Assembly (NCBI GenBank): GCA_021324755.1
Contig: JAJPIL010000020.1
Coordinates: forward strand, 1-64,000
Reading direction: 5' to 3'
Origin: Pseudomonadota bacterium
Lineage (GTDB): Bacteria; Desulfobacterota; Binatia; Binatales; Binataceae
DNA: 64,000 nt
Numbering within the stretch: the first letter of the stretch is position 1; every line of letters begins with the position of its first letter. The translations under genes were made by a program, and so were the position numbers. The notes beneath the pieces are model-generated. The model did no database searches and had not been told where the DNA came from. It saw nothing but the letters and a program-made list of their open reading frames with translations. This document shows positions 54,209-63,192 of this stretch, in pieces.

Positions 54209-54454
54209 TGTTGCCTCCTTCCATAAAATCGCTTATAGGACCGAACGGCGAACTTAGCATCTGGCCACCGAGAAAGGTTCCGCAACGAACGAAAAGAGTC
54301 TATCAAAGCAACCGGTCTGGCCCCACTCTTGCGACGAAACCTTGCAATCACTCGTATAGCACGGACTGGCACAAAGCACGCAGTTTGTGGGCCAGCGGAT
54401 CTGCGCCGCGCACGATAAAAGCTCGGTGGCGGAAAATGCGGATTTCCGCGGCAA

Positions 54455-55633
54455 TTAGGGAATCACCCGCTCGCGACGAAGCTCGGCGATTTCATCAGCA
54501 CTGAGGCCAAGCTCTCCGAGCACCTCATCGGTGTGTTCCCCCAAAAGCGGCGCCGGACGGTAGATCGACGCCGGCGTGCGGTCGAAGCGCGCGGCAGGTC
54601 GCGCTTGACGAATTCGTCCGGCGCAAGGATGTGAAAGGTTCATGACAAGTTCGTTTGCGCGCACCTGTGGGTCAAGCAGCATTTCTGCCCGACTTAGCAC
54701 CGGGGCGCACGGAACCTCAGCAGCTTCGAGCACCGAAAGCCAATGGGCCGAGGGTTTCGTCTTAAGCACGCGCGAAAGCATCGCGCGCCGCTCGCCAGCG
54801 TTCTTGACGCGCAACTGAGGCGTCTTAAACCTCGGATCGTCGATCCATTCGGGATGTCCCACTGCGCGCGCTAACGCCCGCCATTCAACGTCGGTATTCG
54901 TGGCCACTGTTATCCAGCCGTCTTGGGTCTCGAAAACGAGGTCGGGAGCGTCTGGGTCTGGCTCTTCGCTCGACTCGGCAAACGTGAAGCGAGCCATTCC
55001 TTCAGGCCAAAGAAACGCCACCAGCGCATCGAGCATCGCAAGCCTTACATGCTGGCCATGGCCGGTTTTCGCCTGGTGGAACAGCGCCGCCGTCATCGCC
55101 TGCGCGGCGCTGAGAGCAGCGACTTTATCAGCCACGATCACGCGCACCATCTGCGGCCGGCGGCTTGCGCGGTCTGCCTGAATTTCGGCTAGCCCCGAGA
55201 GCGCCTGAATTATCGGATCGTAAGAGCGTTTTTTGACGTACGGACCGCTCTGGCCGAACCCGCTGATAGAGACGTAAACCAGGTCGGGGCGATACTTTCT
55301 AAGCTCGCTTTCGCCGAGCCCCATCTGCTCGATCTTTCCGGGGCGGAAGTTTTGGACGAACATGTTTGCCCCGGCAACCATCCGCTTGAGCAGCTCAGTT
55401 CCGCGGGAAGTTTTAAGGTCGATCGCGATGGAGCGCTTGTTGCGATTGACGCTGACAAAGATAGGGGAGAGCCCGTTCGGTCCTGCGCCCTGCGAGCGCG
55501 CCAAATCGCCCGTATGGGGCGGCTCGACTTTGATCACGTCGGCGCCCTGGTCCGCCAGGATCATCGTCGCCATCGGGCCGGCGACGGCGTGCGTCAAGTC
55601 GATAATACGGACGCCTTTAAGCGGGCCTTCCAT
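54455..55633 (-). CDS. Family III CoA-transferase (CaiB/BaiF type)
   Basis: 392 residues from the ATG at 55633 (ten extra in-frame residues upstream). Family features: LKGVRIIDLTHAVAGPMATM, LADQGADVIKVEPP, VNRNKRSIAIDLK, VYVSISGFGQSGPY, and the catalytic Asp in SYDPIIQALSGLAEI. Family III enzymes move CoA from one acyl-CoA to another carboxylate (formyl, carnitine, bile acid, aromatic or dicarboxylic acid); the substrate is not readable. It lies in a minus-strand run of CoA and aldehyde genes. Confidence 0.92.
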   Translation of the reverse strand: MEGPLKGVRIIDLTHAVAGPMATMILADQGADVIKVEPPHTGDLARSQGAGPNGLSPIFVSVNRNKRSIAIDLKTSRGTELLKRMVAGANMFVQNFRPGKIEQMGLGESELRKYRPDLVYVSISGFGQSGPYVKKRSYDPIIQALSGLAEIQADRASRRPQMVRVIVADKVAALSAAQAMTAALFHQAKTGHGQHVRLAMLDALVAFLWPEGMARFTFAESSEEPDPDAPDLVFETQDGWITVATNTDVEWRALARAVGHPEWIDDPRFKTPQLRVKNAGERRAMLSRVLKTKPSAHWLSVLEAAEVPCAPVLSRAEMLLDPQVRANELVMNLSHPCAGRIRQARPAARFDRTPASIYRPAPLLGEHTDEVLGELGLSADEIAELRRERVIP

Positions 55634-55836
55634 CCAGGGCTTTGCCTCATGTATTGAACACAATCATGACGCTTGTTGCGCCGCGCCATATGTTGCAAAG
55701 GTAACACGACGACCGAGCCAACAGGTAGGCCGAAGCGGGGGCAGGAAATCCGACCCGGAGCTCGCTTAGCTGCCCTCTGCGACAATTCTTCCTCTGTGTC
55801 CGAGAGCAGCTAGCGAGCAAAGCACGGCTCTTAAAC

Positions 55837-57276
55837 TTATGTCAGGGCAATCGAGACGTACTTGATGTCGAGAAATTCCTCGATTCCCCAGTGTCCACCT
55901 TCTCGTCCAATCCCGGAGAACTTAACGCCGCCGAAAGGCGCCTGAGGGGTCGATGGCACGCCGTCGTTGACGCCGATAATTCCGTACTCTAACTCCTCGG
56001 CTACGGTAAAGGCTCGCTTGAGGTCACGGGTCCAGAAGTAGGCGGCAAGGCCGTAGGAGGTAGCGTTGGCGAGTCGGATCACTTCGGCGTCACTCTCGCA
56101 GCTTACGATCGGCGCTACTGGTCCGAACGTCTCTTCGCGCATGATGCGAGATTGTGGATGGACGTCGAGAAGCACGGTCGGCTTAAAGTATAGACCGCCG
56201 CCGCTTTCGCCGCCGAACACCAACCGGGCACCGCGGGAGAGAGCGTCCCTGACGTGGGTCGTTACTTTTTCAAAAACGGCCTCGTCGACCAAGGGTCCTA
56301 TCTGGGTGTCTTCTTCCAGCGGGTTGCCTACCTTCAGTTTGCGCACCGCCTCGGCATAAGCCTCGGCGAAGGCTTCTTTGACCTTGGGATAGACGTACAG
56401 GCGATTGGCGGCCACACAGACCTGGCCCCCATTGCGGAATTTAGCCGCCAGCGCTGCGGCCACGGCTTTCTCGACGTCAGCGTCGTCGAAGATAATGAAC
56501 GGGGCATGACCGCCCAGCTCTAGCGACACGCGCTTGATCGTATCAGCGGCCTGCCGGTAGAGCAGACGGCCGACCTCGGTCGAACCGGTGAAGGTTATCT
56601 TGCGGATTCGTTCGTCGCGCATCATCACTTCAGTGACGGGCACCGGATCGAGAGCGGGCAAGACGGCCAGCGTTCCCGGCGGTCCACCAGCCTCGGCCCA
56701 CAGCTGGGCTAGAAGCAGCGCAGTGAGCGGCGATTGCTCTGCTGGCTTAAGTATAAAGGTGCATCCGGCGGCCAGCGCGGGAGCCGCTTTGCGCGTCACC
56801 ATCGCGGCAGGAAAATTCCACGGCGTCACCCCATAAACGGGACCGACCGGCTGGGGAATCGCCAGCAGGCGTTTGTGGGAGAATTGGCTAGGGATCGTTT
56901 CGCCGTAAAGCCGCTTCGCCTCCTCGGCGTACCATTCGACGAAGCCAGCCGCGTAGCGAACTTCGCCGCGCGCCTCGGCAATCGGCTTGCCCATCTCGAG
57001 CGTGATCGAACGCGCGATTTTTTCTGCGTCGCGAATTATAAGCTCGTACCATCGACGCAAAATCGCAGCACGGTCATAAGCAGTGGTTTTGCGCCATTTC
57101 TCGAAGGCAGCCACTGCGGCGTCAGCCGCGCTTTTCGCTTCTTCCGCTCCACAATCGGCGATCTCGGCCAGCACACGGCCATCTATCGGGCTTTTAACAG
57201 CAAAGGTGCGCGGTGCTTTGCGCCAATCACCGTCTACGAAAAAGCGCGTTTCAAATGCAACCTCTTCGATGTCCAT
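55837..57276 (-). CDS. NAD(P)-dependent (semi)aldehyde dehydrogenase, GabD-like
   Basis: 479 residues. Catalytic Cys in FRNGGQVCVAANRLYV and Glu in SLELGGHAPFIIFDDAD; cofactor-binding GPVYGVTPWNFPAAMVTRK and ITFTGSTEVGR. The start (ETRFFVDGDWRKA) and the PFGGVKFSGIGREGGHWGIE end are typical of succinate-semialdehyde dehydrogenases. It oxidises an aldehyde to the acid with NAD(P). The alcohol dehydrogenase stops 36 bases upstream of its start, so alcohol-to-aldehyde-to-acid oxidation as an operon is likely. Confidence 0.92.
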   Translation of the reverse strand: MDIEEVAFETRFFVDGDWRKAPRTFAVKSPIDGRVLAEIADCGAEEAKSAADAAVAAFEKWRKTTAYDRAAILRRWYELIIRDAEKIARSITLEMGKPIAEARGEVRYAAGFVEWYAEEAKRLYGETIPSQFSHKRLLAIPQPVGPVYGVTPWNFPAAMVTRKAAPALAAGCTFILKPAEQSPLTALLLAQLWAEAGGPPGTLAVLPALDPVPVTEVMMRDERIRKITFTGSTEVGRLLYRQAADTIKRVSLELGGHAPFIIFDDADVEKAVAAALAAKFRNGGQVCVAANRLYVYPKVKEAFAEAYAEAVRKLKVGNPLEEDTQIGPLVDEAVFEKVTTHVRDALSRGARLVFGGESGGGLYFKPTVLLDVHPQSRIMREETFGPVAPIVSCESDAEVIRLANATSYGLAAYFWTRDLKRAFTVAEELEYGIIGVNDGVPSTPQAPFGGVKFSGIGREGGHWGIEEFLDIKYVSIALT

Positions 57277-57312
57277 AGCTTACACCCCTCTTAACCATTA
57301 ACTTTACGCTGG

Positions 57313-58443
57313 CTAGCCGCGCGGCAAAAGTATCTGCCTTATAGCTTCACCACGGTCTAGGCGATCGAAACCTTCGTTTATCTGATCAAGCTTAACCGAG
57401 TTCGTGATAAGAGCGTCGACCGGCAGCATTCCCGCGCGGTAGAGCGCGATGAAGCGAGGAATGTCGCGCCAAGGTACGCAGCTCCCCATGTAGCTGCCGC
57501 GCAGGACACGCTCTTCGTCGACAAAGGTTACCGGAGGCAGGCTCACCCGATGGTCGGGATGGGGTAAACCGATCACGACCGTGGTGCCGGTTCGGCCAGT
57601 TGCGGCAAACGCTTGCTCCACAACCGAGGCCACGCCGGTGGCGTCAAGCGCGTAGTCGACTCCTCCGTGGGTCAGGTCTTTGATAATCGCGACGGGGTCG
57701 CTCTTGGCGGCATCCACGGTATGGGTAGCCCCTAGCTTGCGCGCCTGAGCAAGCTTGTCCTCCAGGATGTCTACGGCCACGATAGGATACGCGCCGACCA
57801 GCTTGGCCCCCATCACAGCCGACAACCCCACGCCGCCCAGACCGAAGACCGCAACCGACGCTCCCGCCTCGATCCGGGCGGTGTTGACCACGGCACCTAC
57901 GCCCGTCGCCACGGCACATCCGAAAAGTGCTGCCTTGTCGAGCGGCACGTCGGAGTCGATCTTGATCAGCGAGTCCTGGGAACACACGGCAAACTCTGCA
58001 AAGCCAGAAACCCCCAGATGATGATTTACCGGAACCCCGTTGCGCTTGAGCCGACGCGCACCCGAAAGCAGCGTTCCCGCTCGATTAGCCGCCACGCCGA
58101 CCCTGCACATCGCCGGCCTCCCGGTCACGCACTCGGGACATCGCCGACATGCCGGCACGTACGACAAAACGACGTGGTCGCCCGGCTTGAAGCCTACCAC
58201 GCCCTCGCCTACCTCGCGCACCACTGCTGCAGCCTCGTGTCCAAGCACCATCGGCATCGGCCGTGGACGCGACCCGTTTATCACCGACAGGTCTGAATGG
58301 CACAATCCTGCCGCGGCGATCTCGAGCAACACTTCGCCTGGAGCCGGCCCTTCGAGATCGAGCTCTTCGACCACGATCGGCGCCGACTTCGCGTAAGGCC
58401 TCGGACGCCCCATTTCCAGAAGCAGTGCGGCTCTGGTTTTCAT
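57313..58443 (-). CDS. Zinc-dependent alcohol dehydrogenase (MDR, class III-like)
   Basis: 376 residues. Catalytic zinc ligands in AAGLCHSDLSVING and VLGHEAAAVV; structural zinc lobe CRRCPECVTGRPAMC; NAD-binding GLGGVGLSAVMGAKL. The region KRNGVPVNHHLGVSGFAEF is typical of long-chain MDR alcohol dehydrogenases related to the glutathione-dependent formaldehyde and aryl-alcohol enzymes. It oxidises a primary alcohol to the aldehyde used by the dehydrogenase just downstream. The gene is first of the pair on the minus strand. Confidence 0.93.
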   Translation of the reverse strand: MKTRAALLLEMGRPRPYAKSAPIVVEELDLEGPAPGEVLLEIAAAGLCHSDLSVINGSRPRPMPMVLGHEAAAVVREVGEGVVGFKPGDHVVLSYVPACRRCPECVTGRPAMCRVGVAANRAGTLLSGARRLKRNGVPVNHHLGVSGFAEFAVCSQDSLIKIDSDVPLDKAALFGCAVATGVGAVVNTARIEAGASVAVFGLGGVGLSAVMGAKLVGAYPIVAVDILEDKLAQARKLGATHTVDAAKSDPVAIIKDLTHGGVDYALDATGVASVVEQAFAATGRTGTTVVIGLPHPDHRVSLPPVTFVDEERVLRGSYMGSCVPWRDIPRFIALYRAGMLPVDALITNSVKLDQINEGFDRLDRGEAIRQILLPRG

Positions 58444-58898
58444 CGTAAGTCCTGTCCTCCCGACGGTGCCAAATTTTCGAGGCTCAAAATAGCTGGCGAA
58501 AAAGGAGCTACGTCCTTTTTAAGAACGCGCGCGCCTCGAGAGATACCCTTATATTCTCGTTGCGCAGACCAAATTTAGCAAGCTTGCGAAGTAAAGCCAC
58601 GTTAAAGGGCGCGTCCGCGGCGCAACGCGCAACTCAAGATGTGGAATCGAACGCGCTTGCGCCAGGGTTTTCGAAGCGCCTCGGATAGCAGCGCCGCGCG
58701 CTTTGTCAAAACGGTTTGCGACCGAAGCTCTCAAGCCGCCCAAGGCTCCCTAATTTGCCGCGCAAAACATCTTTGAGAATTACTACGCGAGGCGTGGGTC
58801 AAACGCACTTTAAAAATAAACGGAACGCTTTCGACTTGGCCTTGCTACGCTATAGGCTGCGCGACCTGAGGTGCGATAAGACTGCGCATAGTGCGGGG
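58444..58898. other. Intergenic region; nothing recognised
   Basis: About 450 bases between the alcohol dehydrogenase and tRNA-Gly. No gene with recognisable content. It should hold the promoter of the dehydrogenase pair. Confidence 0.45.
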
Positions 58899-58970
<72 letters not shown>

Positions 58971-59152
58971 TTAGTTCACAATCTAAGCCGTAAGTCGAAG
59001 CCTGTCAAATATGTAGCCGAGTTTACCCAAACCGAGCATAAAAGAGGTCCGAGCGAGCTACATTGACCAAAAACCCTGTCAAATCGGTTAAGCATCACAC
59101 TCACCAAAAGTTAAAAGCACACCGAGTCGCACGATTCGCGACGGGTGTTTTG

Positions 59153-59530
59153 TCAGCCCACTGGCGGGTATAGCTCGTGCACGAGGTCGTGAATTTCTTC
59201 CAACCCGCGATAAAATTGCTCGACTTCATCATGTATTCGGCGAAGCGATTGTTCAGCCGATTTGACCACCAGCACAAGAGCGCGCAAATACTCGCGTTTG
59301 GCATCTCCTTTGGGCAAGGCAGCCTGTCGTTGTTCGAGTTCGACGATCGCATCTTCGAAGCGTACCTTGATTTCAGCGAAATTGCGGGCCCGGGCCAGAT
59401 TAGCGATAACGGGCTCGGTCTCCAGCGCCTTTCCCAACTCTGCCAGTTCATGCTGACGCTCGCCCTCGCGGTCTCCACCGAGCACGTTCATCAGCGCAAG
59501 CCGCAACGCCGCAATCTCGTGACAAGCCAT
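59153..59530 (-). CDS. Small helical protein of unknown function
   Basis: 125 residues; a GGAGGA lies upstream of the ATG with a rather long spacing. All-helical and charged: ALRLALMNVLGG, then AELGKALETEPVIANLARAR, IKVRFEDAIVELEQRQ and SLRRIHDEVEQFYRGLEE. No Cys/His pattern and no membrane segment. Its own family is not recognised. The gene sits alone between tRNA-Gly and the cobalamin operon. Confidence 0.6.
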   Translation of the reverse strand: MACHEIAALRLALMNVLGGDREGERQHELAELGKALETEPVIANLARARNFAEIKVRFEDAIVELEQRQAALPKGDAKREYLRALVLVVKSAEQSLRRIHDEVEQFYRGLEEIHDLVHELYPPVG

Positions 59531-59700
59531 CGCTTACCTAAAATCCTCCTTCCTCTACGGACAATTTTTTCGTCGCATCGAGCCGTCAAACCACCAAACC
59601 CTGCACCAAGCAGAGAAGTTTCAACTCAACCCACAGGCACACCCATGTAACGTGCCACCGCTCGCAACTGACAAAGCGAGCCCTTGCAGTTCCTGGTGCC

Positions 59701-60894
59701 TTAAGGGGTCATTACTTGATCGATTAGACGGGCTACCGGCCGGTTACCGCAAAGATGCTGGTCGATAATTTCATCCAGGTCGCTCAATTTAACGCCGCGA
59801 TACCACACGCCATCTGGGTATACGACGAGCAGCGGTCCGTCTCCGCATCGCCTAAGACAACTCGTCTTAGTGGTTTGAATCTCGCGATCAAGGCCACGGT
59901 CTTTAAGCTTTTGGCGCAACGCCGCCATCAACGCAGCGCTTCCTTGAACCACGCACTCGGTGTTGACGCACACTAGAATATGCTTTCGCACTGGGGCGTG
60001 CGCGTGCGCATGGGGAGCTGCGGCGACCAAGCCAGCGTGCCGAAGCGAGCGCGCAAGCGCGATCTCGCCGCCAACGTCATCCTCGAATCCGGCAAGCTTA
60101 ACTTTGTATTTGCAGACATCGCACGACATTCGGGTAAGCCCTTCGAGCGCTTCGCTGACGCGCAAAAAAACGACATCCAAAAGGCGGGAATCGTCTCCAA
60201 GCGTTGGCGCGGCGATCACTTCTATCCAAGGAAACTCCTGGCGAAAGCTCGAGACGGTTGCTTCGATACGCTGGACCAGCACCCCCGCAAAAAACAGGTA
60301 CGGAAGCACCACGATGCGCCTCAGACGCGCGCGGGCAAGGTTGCGCAGCGCTTCTTCCAGGGTCGGCCCCACTACACCGCAAAAAGCGCATTCCACCGCG
60401 CCAAAGCCTCGTCCTTCCCACAAGAGACGGGCGAGCTTGTAGACATCGCTGTTGGCGTCGGGATCGCTCGACCCACGTCCGAGCAGCACGACGCCGATTT
60501 CACGGTTTTTCCTGGGATTTCCATTGGACTGAGCCTGCTCTAGCCGGTCCGCCAAAATTTCGACCATCACCGGATGAATCCCCAAGGGAGCCGCCTCGAC
60601 AAAGCGCACGCCCGGATAGCGTTTGCGCGCCATCTCGATATACAGCGGGATGTCCGATTTGACGTGACCAGCGGCGAGCAACAACCAGGGAGCCACCACC
60701 ACTTGCCTTATACCGGAAGATGCCACTTGCTCGAGAGCCTGCGGCACGCTCGGCTCAGCGAGCTCGATAAAGGCTGGCTCAACCGGGCCGTGCCAGCGGC
60801 TACGAGCCTTTTCCACCACGCGCAAAAACTGGCGGTTGGCTTCGGCAAGGCGACTGCCGTGGCCGACTAAAACGATTGCCACGGTCTCATTCAT
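59701..60894 (-). CDS. cbiX: CbiX-type cobaltochelatase/sirohydrochlorin chelatase fused to [2Fe-2S] ferredoxin
   Basis: 397 residues. Two chelatase-type repeats: the first begins IVLVGHGSRLAEANRQF with His at the metal site and ends RQVVVAPWLLLAAGHVKSDI; the second begins VVLLGRGSSDPDANSD and ends RRIVVLPYLFFAGVLVQRI. A short histidine-rich linker (AAAPHAHAHAPVRKH) leads to a ~90-residue thioredoxin-fold [2Fe-2S] ferredoxin: CVNTECVVQGS, later TSCLRRCGDGPLLVVYPDG. CbiX inserts cobalt into sirohydrochlorin. The start overlaps the 126-aa gene by 4 bases (ATGA), showing translational coupling. Last gene of the operon. Confidence 0.9.
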   Translation of the reverse strand: MNETVAIVLVGHGSRLAEANRQFLRVVEKARSRWHGPVEPAFIELAEPSVPQALEQVASSGIRQVVVAPWLLLAAGHVKSDIPLYIEMARKRYPGVRFVEAAPLGIHPVMVEILADRLEQAQSNGNPRKNREIGVVLLGRGSSDPDANSDVYKLARLLWEGRGFGAVECAFCGVVGPTLEEALRNLARARLRRIVVLPYLFFAGVLVQRIEATVSSFRQEFPWIEVIAAPTLGDDSRLLDVVFLRVSEALEGLTRMSCDVCKYKVKLAGFEDDVGGEIALARSLRHAGLVAAAPHAHAHAPVRKHILVCVNTECVVQGSAALMAALRQKLKDRGLDREIQTTKTSCLRRCGDGPLLVVYPDGVWYRGVKLSDLDEIIDQHLCGNRPVARLIDQVMTP

Positions 60895-61271
60895 CGCGCG
60901 GAAAGCAGAGCTACACCCTCTGCCTGAGCGTACTTTTCGGCCAGTGCGTCGAAAGCTCTGCGCCGGGCAGAATCGAAATCGTCTTTGGCCTTGTTAGTGC
61001 GCGGCAGGTAGACGGTCGCCACTGGAGCGCTGTTTTGATCGAGAAAGCGCACCGAACAGTTACCTTGCTCCGCGCTTGCAATTTCGGCGCGCTTGAGCGA
61101 GGCGCGCCGGATGTGGGCATGACTCGCAGTCCCTGCCATCTCCACAGTGACGTATTCGTCACCATCGCGAAATTGCGGTTTGCCACACAGCTCGGCGATC
61201 GCGCTCTCGTTGCGAATCACCACCCGCACTTCGTCCCATCCGCAAAGCTCCCGCAATAATTCGACGATCAT
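60891..61271 (-). CDS. Cobalamin-operon protein of unknown function (HemS/ChuX-like fold possible)
   Basis: 126 residues from the ATG at 61271, which overlaps the cbiG stop by 4 bases (ATGA); its own stop overlaps the cbiX start in the same way. Longer upstream reading in this frame lies inside cbiG and is not real. The sequence has an RVVIRNESAIAELCGKP start, a central AHIRRASLKRAEIASAEQG and a strand pair CSVRFLDQNSAPVATVYLP, which recalls the heme-binding HemS/ChuX repeat; a helix KDDFDSARRRAFDALAEKYA closes it. The resemblance is weak. Its place between cbiG and cbiX points to tetrapyrrole or cobalt handling. Confidence 0.7.
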   Translation of the reverse strand: MIVELLRELCGWDEVRVVIRNESAIAELCGKPQFRDGDEYVTVEMAGTASHAHIRRASLKRAEIASAEQGNCSVRFLDQNSAPVATVYLPRTNKAKDDFDSARRRAFDALAEKYAQAEGVALLSAR

Positions 61272-62347
61272 ATGACGCCAACCTCCGGAACAAGGGCCAC
61301 GGCGAGCGTTACGCGGCCACATTTGACTTTCGGCACAAGGAGACTTTCGGTGCCAGCGCTCAGTATCGCGGCCGGCTCGGCTACTCCGAGCACGCCGGTG
61401 TACTTGAGCACGGTCTGCGAGGGATTGGGAATCAGATGCTCCACGCGGCCGATCTCGTGGCGCTCGAAAGCCTCGAGCCTGAGCTTTCTTCGGCGCGCGA
61501 ACTCCAGCAGTCCCGGCTCGTCTTTCTTGAGCACGTAGGTCGCAAGGTTGCGAATGCTCAGTTGCGACAGCCCGCGCTCGCTGAAGACTTGAGCCAACGC
61601 CTGTTCGATTTCTTCCAGGGAAGTTCCGCGATCGCATCCGATCCCGACGACAAGCGACTTGGGCCGAATCAAAATCACCGGCATCGCGCCAAAACAATCT
61701 GCGGGAAACGCGCGATGGGAGACCACGACGCCGGCCTTGAAGCGGCCGTCGAGCTCTTCGAGCGACGAAACCTGAAAAACCTTCTTGGCGGCAAAGCGCG
61801 CAAGGTCTGGCAAGCGCACGTTAGGTTCGGCAAAGACGCCGACCGGTTCGCCATCCACGAGCATGCCGCTTACCGTCTTGAGCGCCTCCCAGTTCTCGAT
61901 CTCGGCGCCCAGCTCTTTGGCCAGCATGTCGGGCGCAAGCGTTTCGTTGACGTCGGTTCCAGTAGTCACCACCGGCACCGCTCCAAGAATTTGCGCCAGC
62001 CGATTCGCAAGCTCATTCGCTCCACCCAGATGCCCGGAGCAGAGGCTTATCGCGAAGCGACCGGTGACGTCCACGACCACGATCGCTGGATCGGAGCGCT
62101 TGTCTGCGATCAACGGCGCGATTGTTCTGACGACGATGCCCGTGGCCATTACAAAGATAAAGCCGTCGTATTGGGTGAAAAGCTCGGCCACGAGGCTCGC
62201 AAGCCGGCCGTCGAAACGCCGCCAATGCGCGGGCGCGACCGCGTCGTACTTGTGCGAGACAAAGACATCGCACTGCTCGAGCGCTGATTCGACGCGCTTA
62301 CAGATGTCGACGCCTTGACGAGTTAGAGTTATTGCCGCAAGCTTCAT
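61268..62347 (-). CDS. cbiG: Cobalt-precorrin-5A hydrolase CbiG
   Basis: 359 residues. N-terminal half: FIFVMATGIVVRTIAPLIAD, SDPAIVVVDVTGRFAISLCS and GHLGGANELANRLA, the strongly conserved CbiG core. C-terminal half: LVVGIGCDRGTSLEEIEQAL and GVLGVAEPAAIL. It opens the lactone ring of cobalt-precorrin-5A, releasing acetaldehyde, in the oxygen-independent cobalamin pathway. Overlaps cobJ at its start and the 126-aa gene at its stop by 4 bases each. In the same minus-strand operon as cobM and cobJ. Confidence 0.95.
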   Translation of the reverse strand: MKLAAITLTRQGVDICKRVESALEQCDVFVSHKYDAVAPAHWRRFDGRLASLVAELFTQYDGFIFVMATGIVVRTIAPLIADKRSDPAIVVVDVTGRFAISLCSGHLGGANELANRLAQILGAVPVVTTGTDVNETLAPDMLAKELGAEIENWEALKTVSGMLVDGEPVGVFAEPNVRLPDLARFAAKKVFQVSSLEELDGRFKAGVVVSHRAFPADCFGAMPVILIRPKSLVVGIGCDRGTSLEEIEQALAQVFSERGLSQLSIRNLATYVLKKDEPGLLEFARRRKLRLEAFERHEIGRVEHLIPNPSQTVLKYTGVLGVAEPAAILSAGTESLLVPKVKCGRVTLAVALVPEVGVI

Positions 62348-63192
62348 GTCTTTTCGCTACCCGCTTCGACCGCAAGGCGCAGTGAAAGGCCTGGCCTTTG
62401 ACCCTCGAGCACTTCGTGGGTCACAAGGTCGTACTTGTTTTCGTACCCTCGCGGGGTAACGATAAGCCCCTCGAAGTTGTAGGTGCTCGAATTCCCGATT
62501 ATGACCGTGGTCAGCATGCCGATTTCGTGCTCCGTAAGATGAGCCAGGTCGGTGACGACCACGTTTTGGAGCTTTCGGTACGCGCTTTTGACGATGCCCG
62601 TGGGCGTGGACGGGGCGCGGTACTTGAGGATTATCTCCTGCGTCCTCTTGAGCTGCCAGTCTCGACGCTTCGACTGAGGATTGTAGAGCGCGATTACGAA
62701 ATCCCCCGCAGCCGCGGCCTCGACCCGTCGCTCGATCACGGGCCACGGCGTCAGAAGGTCCGAAAGGCTAATCGCGGCGAAGTCATGGGTCAAAGGGGCA
62801 CCCAGAAGCGAAGCGCAAGCCGAAAGCGCGGTGATTCCCGGGATTACTTCGACGTCCGGGTTGTCGCCCGGTTTCCATCCCATTTCGCGCAAGCACTCGA
62901 AAGTCGGCCCCGCCATCCCGTAAATTCCGATGTCGCCGCTCGACACAAGCGCCACGGTCTTTCCCGAGCGTGCGATCTCGATAGCTTCGCTCGCTCGGTC
63001 GAGTTCTTCGGTCATCCCCTTGCGAATGACCTCTTTGCCTTCGAGCAAGTGGGCGATGAGCTTGATGTAAGTCGAATAACCGATCACCACATCGCTTTGC
63101 TTGATAGCCGCAAGAGCGCGTGGCGTAATGTGCTGATCATCGCCCGGGCCGAACCCCACAAGAAAGAGTCGTCCTCGCAAACCTTCGCTCAT
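62344..63192 (-). CDS. cobJ: Precorrin-3B/cobalt-factor III C17-methyltransferase
   Basis: 282 residues. Class III methyltransferase fold: LFLVGFGPGDDQHITPRAL, VALVSSGDIGIYGMAGPTFE, IPGITALSACASLLGAPLTH, DFVIALYNPQSKRR and TTVIIGNSSTYNFEGLIVTPR. It adds the C17 methyl and contracts the corrin ring. Because cbiG and cbiX are present, the CbiH (cobalt-first) version of the reaction is more likely than CobJ proper. It starts directly after the cobM stop and overlaps cbiG by 4 bases. Confidence 0.95.
   Translation of the reverse strand: MSEGLRGRLFLVGFGPGDDQHITPRALAAIKQSDVVIGYSTYIKLIAHLLEGKEVIRKGMTEELDRASEAIEIARSGKTVALVSSGDIGIYGMAGPTFECLREMGWKPGDNPDVEVIPGITALSACASLLGAPLTHDFAAISLSDLLTPWPVIERRVEAAAAGDFVIALYNPQSKRRDWQLKRTQEIILKYRAPSTPTGIVKSAYRKLQNVVVTDLAHLTEHEIGMLTTVIIGNSSTYNFEGLIVTPRGYENKYDLVTHEVLEGQRPGLSLRLAVEAGSEKT

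Noticed and set aside
60891-61697. 268-codon version of the protein between cbiG and cbiX
   Set aside because: The first 142 codons lie within cbiG in another frame and are Arg-rich nonsense; the ATG at 61271 with ATGA coupling gives the real gene.
61436-62287. 283-codon plus-strand frame antisense to cbiG
   Set aside because: CbiG on the other strand carries all family motifs; the antisense frame reflects GC-rich codon bias.
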